Assembly (NCBI GenBank): GCA_038533575.1 | Contig: JBCAYL010000001.1 | Span: forward strand, 1,888,226-1,952,225 | Direction: 5' to 3' | From: Pseudomonadota bacterium | GTDB lineage: Bacteria > Pseudomonadota > Alphaproteobacteria > Rhodobacterales > Rhodobacteraceae | DNA length: 64,000 nucleotides | Part shown: piece by piece, positions 20,586-27,900 of the stretch | Layout: every line of letters starts with the position of its first letter | Numbering within the stretch: position 1 is the stretch's first letter | The notes under the pieces: model-generated | Told to the model about the DNA's origin: nothing | Database searches by the model: none | The model's input: only the letters and a program-made list of their open reading frames with translations | Translations under genes and position numbers: made by a program

Positions 20586-21602
20586 GTGGTAGACCCAACG
20601 ATCATCTCCCGTCGCACACTGTTCTTCGTCCCCCTCGCCCTTGCCGCCTGCAAGGACCGGACAAACATCATCGAGCTCGTTGGCAGCACGATGGGCACAT
20701 CTTACTCCATCGTCGCCGTCGACAAGTCTGGCGCGCTGTCCCGCACGAAGCTCCAGGGCGAAGTCGACACCGTGCTGGCGTCGATCAACGCCAGCATGTC
20801 GAACTGGGACGCCACGTCCGAAGTGTCGCGCTTCAACGCGATGCGTTCGACGGCGCCCATGTCTGTGTCGCCTGAGTTCGCGGCCGTCATGGCCGCAGCG
20901 GAAGAGGTGCACACCCTTTCCGACGGACGCTTTGACGTGACCACCGGCCCGCTCATCGATCTCTGGGGCTTCGGAGCGAAAGACGTGTCCTCGCGGATCC
21001 CGACCGACGCTGCCATCGCTGCAGCGCGCGAGGCGACCGGCCAGGCGCGCGCGATCACGGTTGGCGCAGGTTCTTTGACGAAATCCGACCCAGCGGCCGA
21101 GGTGTATCTTTCCGCCATCGGAAAGGGATACGGCGTGGATGCCATCGGCGAAGCGCTTGCCGGCTTGGGCGTCGAAGACTTCATGGTGGAGATCGGAGGC
21201 GATCTCCTGACCGCCGGCGTCAACCCCGACGGAAACCCATGGCAGATTGGCATCGAGACGCCTGAAGCGCTCTCCGGCGTTCAGCAGGTCGTCGGTGTGA
21301 CGGGCATGGGTCTCGCCACCTCGGGCGACTACCGGAACTACTTCGAGAGGGACGGTCAGCGCTACAGCCACATCCTCGACGCGTCGACCGGGCGTCCGAT
21401 CACGCACACCACGGCCAGTGCCACGGTTGTGACTGAAAATGCGATGCTGGCCGATGCATGGGCCACGGCAATGCTTATCTTGGGGTCTGAAACCGGCCTT
21501 GAACTGGCCAATGCGCTGAACATGCCCGTGCTCTTCATCGATCGTGATGGCGACGGCTTCTCAACAGCGGCATCGGCGGCCTTCCAGACGCTCGCGGCCT
21601 GA
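20586..21602 (+). CDS. apbE: FAD:protein FMN transferase
   Basis: ApbE-family enzyme that attaches FMN to Thr in NqrB and NqrC. 338 aa from the GTG at 20586, preceded by AGAAAGAGG. Signal sequence with lipobox LAAC, so it is a lipoprotein facing the periplasm, where the flavin sites lie. Family motifs: GSTMGTSYSIV, FDVTTGPLIDLWGFG, SAIGKGYGVDAI and a Mg-binding Asp region TENAMLADAWATAM. Its divergent location from nqrA-F and the nqrM directly downstream point to Na+-NQR as the client. A longer frame from 20475 lacks a signal peptide and was not chosen. Confidence 0.94.
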   Translation: MVDPTIISRRTLFFVPLALAACKDRTNIIELVGSTMGTSYSIVAVDKSGALSRTKLQGEVDTVLASINASMSNWDATSEVSRFNAMRSTAPMSVSPEFAAVMAAAEEVHTLSDGRFDVTTGPLIDLWGFGAKDVSSRIPTDAAIAAAREATGQARAITVGAGSLTKSDPAAEVYLSAIGKGYGVDAIGEALAGLGVEDFMVEIGGDLLTAGVNPDGNPWQIGIETPEALSGVQQVVGVTGMGLATSGDYRNYFERDGQRYSHILDASTGRPITHTTASATVVTENAMLADAWATAMLILGSETGLELANALNMPVLFIDRDGDGFSTAASAAFQTLAA

Positions 21603-21626
21603 CCCACGGCCAAAGGAGCCCTTGAG

Positions 21627-21869
21627 ATGGAAACCTTCCTTCTCGCATTCGTTCTCTTGCTTCTGGTGATGCTCGGCATGGCGCTGGGCGTCATCTTCAT
21701 GAACAAGCGGATCAAGGGATCATGCGGTGGCCTCAACGCCATCTCAGACGCTGATCATTGTCTCGTCTGCAAGAAAGAGGTCGATCCCGACTCGCCGCTC
21801 AAGGAGAGGCTTCGGGGTTGCCCCAAGGCCAAACAGATGCTTGCCAAGATGGAGGCGGAAGGCGCCTAG
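21627..21869 (+). CDS. nqrM: Na+-NQR maturation factor NqrM
   Basis: DUF539-family protein, 80 aa. One N-terminal membrane helix (about residues 4-25) is followed by a short domain with four cysteines: SCGGLN, HCLVC and a further Cys in GCPKA. NqrM is required to make functional Na+-NQR, probably through iron delivery to the NqrD/E site. It follows apbE by 24 nt with AAGGAG upstream, so the pair forms an NQR maturation operon divergent from the structural genes. Confidence 0.93.
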   Translation: METFLLAFVLLLLVMLGMALGVIFMNKRIKGSCGGLNAISDADHCLVCKKEVDPDSPLKERLRGCPKAKQMLAKMEAEGA

Positions 21870-21877
21870 CGCGACAG

Positions 21878-22063
21878 CTACGTGCCGCCCGAGAGCGGCA
21901 CGAACGCCAACAGGCCAAGACCGCACGCCGCGCCGAGCCCAAAAAGCCACAATTGCCACGTCGGGCCTTCTGCCTTCCACACGCTGCGATAGCGCATGCC
22001 GCACAGGCAGGCCGCGACAAAGATCAACGTGGCCGCCAGCGGGCTCAACATCAAATCTGCCAT
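21878..22063 (-). CDS. Small two-helix membrane protein, unknown
   Basis: 61 aa from the ATG at 22063, with two hydrophobic segments (about residues 4-22 and 37-57) separated by a basic loop CGMRYRSVWKAEG. GGGAAGGG lies about 11 nt upstream of the ATG. The stop is only 8 nt from the convergent nqrM stop. I do not recognise the family; a role near Na+-NQR is a guess from position. A longer frame to 22153 overlaps the CBS gene start and looks non-coding. Confidence 0.5.
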   Translation of the reverse strand: MADLMLSPLAATLIFVAACLCGMRYRSVWKAEGPTWQLWLFGLGAACGLGLLAFVPLSGGT

Positions 22064-22151
22064 CCAAACAGCGCCCTTCCCTGAATCAAGTTGCGTGTCT
22101 AGGCTGTGGATCACAGCAGGGGACAACACACAAATAGGGAGGTCCTTGGCC

Positions 22152-22667
22152 ATGCCTACTTCTTATCAAGCTCCGTCTCGCGGCACGCCGGCCAAGACGC
22201 ATAGCCAATCAATCTCGTCGAATACCGCTGGCGGGAACGGGACGGTCGCCAACCTTCTCTCCACCAAGGGCAACAGCGTAATTGCGATCCGGCCGCATGA
22301 TACGATCTCGAAAGCTGTTGGCATCCTGAAGGAAAAGCGCATCGGCGCGCTCGTGGTCACTGACGAGAACGGCGCGTTGAAGGGCATTCTCTCCGAACGC
22401 GACATTGTCCGGAAGCTCGCGGAGACGCCCGGCCAGACCCTTCCCCAGACGGTTTCGGAGAACATGACGTCGAAAGTCGTGACATGCGAACCCAACGACT
22501 CCCTCGTTGTGGTGTTGCAGCGCATGATGGAAGGCCGCTTCCGCCACATGCCCGTCGTCCAGGGTGCGGACCTTTGCGGCATGGTAACCATCGGCGACGT
22601 CGTCCAATTCCGCCTCTCGGAGGTGGAGCACGAAGCCCTTCAGCTGAAGCAGATGATCGTCGGGTAG
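22152..22667 (+). CDS. CBS-domain protein
   Basis: 171 aa. A disordered Ser/Thr/Gly-rich N-terminus (about 1-35) precedes two CBS repeats that form a Bateman module: the first with IRPHDTISKAVGILKEKRIG and GILSERDIVRKLAE, the second with EPNDSLVVVLQRMMEGRFRH and GMVTIGDVVQFRL. Such stand-alone modules bind adenine nucleotides and act as energy sensors or regulators; the partner is unknown. GGGAGGT sits 9 nt upstream of the ATG at 22152. Confidence 0.88.
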   Translation: MPTSYQAPSRGTPAKTHSQSISSNTAGGNGTVANLLSTKGNSVIAIRPHDTISKAVGILKEKRIGALVVTDENGALKGILSERDIVRKLAETPGQTLPQTVSENMTSKVVTCEPNDSLVVVLQRMMEGRFRHMPVVQGADLCGMVTIGDVVQFRLSEVEHEALQLKQMIVG

Positions 22668-23012
22668 CAATAGACTGCGCGCTCGCTGACAGCGGCGACG
22701 AGCGCTGTCGGTCCAGTCTCTGCCGGGGCGGCAGAGCCGCGTCGTGGCACAGCTCTTGAGAAGCCGTCGAACCTTCGCAGCTATACCCAGCAACGAGTGT
22801 CGGTGAGCGCAATTCCGAAGTTTGGAAACGTTTAAGCACACCCTCCAGAGCCCTTCGGAAAAGAAACGTCTGCGCTTCGGGACTTCACCTCACAAACACC
22901 ATCCACAATTCGGCAGTGCAGTCGCCTGCGCGTCTGTCCATCAAGCATGCCGGGCCTAGCCACTTTGGCCATTAGACGCCAAAAGGCGCTCTAACGATGG
23001 GGAGTTTGATCC
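22668..23012. other. 345-nt intergenic region, no gene seen
   Basis: No convincing coding frame on either strand. A perfect 7-bp hairpin (CTCTGCC / GGCAGAG, 22718-22736) follows the CBS gene but has no T run, so it is not a clear terminator. The last 30 nt should hold the ribosome site (GGGGAG at about 22998) of the GH13 gene; its promoter was not recognised. Confidence 0.5.
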
Positions 23013-24620
23013 ATGGCCGAGGATTGGTGGCGCGGTGCCAGCATTTACCAGATCTATCCGCGCTCTTTTCAAGACGACAACGGCGATGGCGTCGGCGATC
23101 TCGCGGGCATAACGCGTCGGCTCGACCACGTGGCTTCGCTCGGCGTGGATGCCATTTGGCTCTCTCCGTTTTTCCCATCGCCGATGAAGGACATGGGCTA
23201 TGACGTCGCCGATTATCGCGGCGTCGACCCTCTCTTCGGCACCAACGATGACTTTGACGCGCTCCTTGCGCGCGCGCATGACCTTGGCCTCAAGGTCATC
23301 ATCGACCAGGTGCTTTCCCATTCTTCCGACAAGCATGCCTGGTTCGAGGAGAGCCGCGTGTCGCGGTCCAACCCGCGCGCCGACTGGTATGTCTGGGCTG
23401 ACCCCAGCGAGGATGGCACCCCGCCCAACAACTGGCTGTCGGTCTTTGGCGGCCCCGCATGGGAATGGGAGCCACGCAGGCATCAATACTACCTGCACAA
23501 CTTCCTGACCGAGCAGCCCGACCTCAACCTCTGGAACCCGGACGTCCAAGACGCGCTGCTCGCCGAAGTAGGCTTCTGGTTGGACCGCGGCGTAGATGGC
23601 TTCCGCCTCGATGTTGCGAACTTCTACTTTCATGACCGGGACCTCACCGACAATCCCCCTGCCCCCGCCGAGCAGCGCGCCCACGCGCGCGAAACCTACG
23701 GCCACCAAGACCACGTATTCGACAAGAACAGACCGGAGACGCTGGGCTTCCTCGAGAAGCTCCGCGCGCTCACGGATCGCTATCCCGGCCGCATGATCGT
23801 CGGCGAAGTGAGCGAAGACGGCGACAAGGCGCTTGATCTCATGGCGGCCTACACGGCCGGAGAGAAACGCCTACACATGGCCTACTCCTTTGAGCTGCTT
23901 GGCCCGAAATTCTCTGCCACGCATTTCCGCCGCAATGTGGAACGCTTCTTCGAAAGCGCCCCGGATGGCTGGCCGTGCTGGTCGTTTTCAAACCATGACT
24001 GCGTCCGGCATGTGAGCCGCTGGGTAGAGCATGCAAAGGACCCGGACGCCCTCGCCCGACAGTGCATCGCCCTCTTGGCCTCGCTGGAGGGCAACATCGG
24101 CCTATACCAAGGAGAGGAGCTCGGTCAGCTCGAGACCGAGCTGGCCTATGAAGAAATCACGGACCCGCCGGGCCTGCGCTTTTGGCCCGACGTGAAGGGC
24201 CGAGATGGCTGCCGCACACCGATGGCATGGGAGAGCGACGCGCCGCATGCTGGGTTTTCCAGCGCAAAGCCCTGGCTGCCGGTGAAAGCACCGCAGGCAG
24301 ACCGGGCGGTCAGCCTTCAGCAGACATCCAACGACAGCACGCTCGCCTTCTACCGCGAGATGCTCGCGTTCCGCGCACAGTCACTGGCGCTCAAAACCGG
24401 TCGGACGGCCTTCCATGACCTTCCCGAGCCGTTACTGTCCTTTCGGCGCGGCGACGAACTGACTTGCGTGTTCAACCTGTCTCCCGAGGAGCGGTCTCTC
24501 GCCTTCGCGGAGCCGATCACGCTTGTCGGACCCCATGCTGCGCAGGTGGATGGGACGACACTGCACCTGCCGGCCAACGGGTTCGCATTGCTCGAAAAAA
24601 CACCCGAACTCGCCAAATGA
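23013..24620 (+). CDS. GH13 alpha-glucosidase / oligo-1,6-glucosidase-like
   Basis: 535-aa glycoside hydrolase family 13 enzyme acting on alpha-glucosides. It opens with WWRGASIYQIYPRSFQDDNG, as in the alpha-glucosidase/oligo-1,6-glucosidase subfamilies. Catalytic residues: nucleophile Asp in GFRLDVANF, acid/base Glu in IVGEVSED, and third Asp in SFSNHDCVRH. DQVLSHSSDKHAWFEES is conserved region I. There is no signal peptide, so it is cytoplasmic. No sugar transporter is adjacent, unlike the aglEFGAK arrangement of other Rhodobacterales and rhizobia; exact specificity is not readable. Confidence 0.92.
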   Translation: MAEDWWRGASIYQIYPRSFQDDNGDGVGDLAGITRRLDHVASLGVDAIWLSPFFPSPMKDMGYDVADYRGVDPLFGTNDDFDALLARAHDLGLKVIIDQVLSHSSDKHAWFEESRVSRSNPRADWYVWADPSEDGTPPNNWLSVFGGPAWEWEPRRHQYYLHNFLTEQPDLNLWNPDVQDALLAEVGFWLDRGVDGFRLDVANFYFHDRDLTDNPPAPAEQRAHARETYGHQDHVFDKNRPETLGFLEKLRALTDRYPGRMIVGEVSEDGDKALDLMAAYTAGEKRLHMAYSFELLGPKFSATHFRRNVERFFESAPDGWPCWSFSNHDCVRHVSRWVEHAKDPDALARQCIALLASLEGNIGLYQGEELGQLETELAYEEITDPPGLRFWPDVKGRDGCRTPMAWESDAPHAGFSSAKPWLPVKAPQADRAVSLQQTSNDSTLAFYREMLAFRAQSLALKTGRTAFHDLPEPLLSFRRGDELTCVFNLSPEERSLAFAEPITLVGPHAAQVDGTTLHLPANGFALLEKTPELAK

Positions 24621-24675
24621 AAAGTGAAGCGTGAAGTCTACTCCATCGGTGACTATCCGCTCAAATTACGCTTCT

Positions 24676-24740
24676 TATCAGTGACTTAATCGAAATGCGC
24701 AGCGTGTGCCGCCTAGATGCGCAAAATAATGTCACTAATA
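24676..24740. promoter_or_regulatory. Inverted 15-bp half-sites upstream of gltB
   Basis: TATCAGTGACTTAAT (24676-24690) and the complement of TATTAGTGACATTAT (24726-24740) match at 12 of 15 positions and face each other across 35 bp (about 50 bp centre to centre). The region is AT-rich and starts about 235 nt upstream of gltB, so it could be a promoter/operator. The regulator is unknown. Confidence 0.4.
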
Positions 24741-24911
24741 CTTACCTTTTTTGAGGCGAAACCCTTGCCAGAGGGGGGCCGAAACGAGTATCTCGCACTC
24801 CACAGCTGCATGAGCGCGGGGAATCTCTCGCGCTCAGGACCACTTCGTAACCGCCACTGCTAACGCCCGCATGGCTTTGACAGGCTTCAACGCTGCCAAA
24901 GGACATCGCCC

Positions 24912-27900
24912 GTGACTGATCTGACTGCGCCCTACGGCCTCTACGATCCGACCCTGGAGAAAAGCTCCTGCGGGGTGGGCTTTCTCACGCGAAAATCCAG
25001 CGAGCAGACGCACGACCTCCTCGAGAAGGGCCATGAAGCCCTGTGCTCGGTGCCCCATCGCGGCGGGATGTCCTCGGAGGGCGTGGGAGACGGCGCGGGC
25101 ATCTCCGTAGATCTGTCGCTGAAATTCTTCTCGAAGCTCGTGGGCAAGACACTCGAGAAAGGCACGTTCGGGGTGGGCAACTTCTTCATGCCGGCCGATG
25201 CCTCCCAACATGAGCATGCCGTGACGCTCATCGAGAGCACGCTCAAGGAATGGGGTTTTACCATTCTGGTGAGCCGCGAGGTCGAAACCAACAGCGACGC
25301 CATCAGCGAACGCGCGGCCAAATGGCAGCTCCCGATCCGCCAGTGGATCTTCGAGGCGCCCGAGGGCCTGCGTGGCGCGGCGCTTGATAGCCGGATCCAC
25401 ACGACGCTTCTCGAGATCGAGGCCGTGGCCTACACGCAGCCCGAACTCGACGGTCTCTATCCGTTGTCGCTCAGCGCGCGGATGCAGGTCTTCAAAGGGC
25501 GGCTGAACAGCTGGGAAATTATGCCGTACTTCAAGGACCTCTGGGACGAGGACCATGAAGTGCACACGATGTATTTCCACACGCGGTTCTCCACCAACAC
25601 GGACCCGCACCCCACCATGGCGCAGCCGTTCCGCCTGATGGCGCACAATGGCGAACTGAACACAGACAAGAAAAACCGCCTGTCCGAAGCGGCCGTTGCG
25701 CTCGCCCGCAACAAGGCGATCGTCCGCCCGAAAGGCCAATCCGACAGCTGCCGCCTCGACCAGACGCTCAACAGCCGCGTCTACGAAGAGGGCGTGGACC
25801 TCGTCACCGCCGTCGTGGCTATGATGCCGCCCGCCTGGGAAAACGATAAGGACATCGATCCCGACGTGAAGGCCATGCTCGAATACTTCTCTCTCTTCGA
25901 GGAGAAAAATGACGGCCCGGCAGCGCTGATCTTCGGCGACGGCAACATCATCGGAGCCCGTCTGGATAGACTGGGCCTGCGCCCGCTGCGCACGGTGGAA
26001 ACGGAAGACTATCTCGCCGTCATGTCCGAGGCGGGCCAGATCTCCTTCCCGCCAGAAAGCGTGATCCGCCGCGGTCGCGTGGCTGCTGGCGGCATGATCT
26101 ATTTCAACCACGAAGAAGGCCGCATCTACGAGACGGAAGCCGCGCTCGAGATGCTCGCGGAGGCGGAGGATTATCCCGCGCTTCTGGAAGCGGCAGCCAT
26201 CAATATCGACGATCTGCCCAGCGCCGATGACGATCCGGGCCTCGCGGCCACGCGCTATCTCGGCGATCTCGCCACGCCCGCGCGATACGTGGCCTACACG
26301 CACAACCAGGAAAGCTTCAAATTCCTGATGGACCCGATGCTGCAGAACGGTGTCGAGAAGGTCTCGGCGATGGGCTACGGCAACGCGATCAACGCGCTCT
26401 CTGATCAGGAAGGCGGGGTGGCCAAGTACTTCTCGCAGCGTTTCGCGCAGGTGACGAACCCGCCGCTCGATTCGATCCGCGAGGCAGACGGCATGACGCT
26501 CCGCGTGGCTCTCGGGGAGAAGCCGCACATGGGCAAATCCCGCTCGCGGCAGATCGTGGTCAACACGCCGATCCTGCGTATGTCGGACATGCTGAAGATC
26601 AAGAAGCAAGAGCACACGCCCTGGGACAGGTTCGATATCCTCTACGGTCCGGCTTTCAACGATGCCGCCGCCAATGAGCGCGCGCTGACTGAGGCCGTCG
26701 ATCAGGTCGCCAACGACGTGGTGAGCTTCGCCCGCGAAAAGGGTGGCATCGCCATCCTGACCGATCGCCATGTCTCCACGACGCTCGCGCCGCTTCCGAT
26801 GTCGCTCGCTATCTCGGCGATCAACCAGCGGCTCATCGAGGAGGGTCTCCGCTTCAAGGTGTCCCTCGTCGTCGAGTCGGGCCAGCTCTCCTCATCGCAT
26901 CACGCCGCCTGCGCCCTCGGTTTCGGCGCGTCCGCAGTCTACCCGCTCGCCGTGCGCCTGCGCGCCGAGGAGCTCTTCGGCCACGACAAGGCCTATGATC
27001 ACTACGCCAAGTTCCAGAAGGCCTGCGAAAAGGCCCTCATGAAGACAATGGGCAAGGTGGGTCTTTGCACGGTCGAGTCCTATTCGGGCGGGGAGTTCTT
27101 CGAGCCGAATTTCCTCGACACGAACGATCCCATCTTCGCGCGGTACTTCCCGAATATGCGGACGCCCGTGGGCGGCGTGCGCTTTGACCGGGTTGCACAA
27201 TCCGTGGCGGATTGGCATGCCCGTGCGCTCACGGTCACGTCGGATGCTGACATTCCGATCCTCGGGCTCTTCAAGGAGCGCGCGGAAGGGGCAGGCCATT
27301 CCTACGGCACCACCGCCGTTCGCGGCTTCGTGGACCTGACGGAAGAACCTATTTCATTCGACCGGCCCGTCGCCAACGACGCCCTCGATGGGGAGACCGA
27401 TCCCCTGCGTCTGCTGACACTCCGGCAGATGGACGACGCCTTCGGCATCGACGACAAGGGCTACGTCAACACCTCCTTCGAGAAGCTGACGACAGACCAG
27501 ATCGATAATTTCGAGATCACGCCGGGATACCGCCGGTTCAGCGAGATCATGGCAGAGGAGCGCGGTCGCCGTCCTGCCGCCCTGCGCGATGTGCTGGGTT
27601 TCCCGGCTGACATCACGTTCATGGACAAGGTCGAAGACATCAAGAAAGAGATGATGCTCTTCAACCGCGCCGGGAACAACGACTTCGTTATCCGCGGCCT
27701 CGAGGTGGAAGAGCTCGGCGCAGGCGAGTACCTGCTGCGCCTGACCGGCCCGAAAGCCACCGATATCGGACGCCTAGATGCCCTGGGCGAAAGCCTCGTG
27801 CAGCGCTTCGGCGAGGATGTCGAAGGCCACCACATCACGCGCGGCTGCCTGAAGATCGCCGTGAAGGGCTGGGCGCTCGATTATCTGTCCCGCATCCGCC

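Noticed and set aside
22718-22736. Hairpin after the CBS gene as a terminator
   Set aside because: The stem is perfect but only 7 bp and there is no T run after it.
24834-26771. 645-codon minus-strand frame opposite gltB
   Set aside because: Arg/His/Val-rich shadow without domains; the gltB frame carries catalytic motifs throughout.
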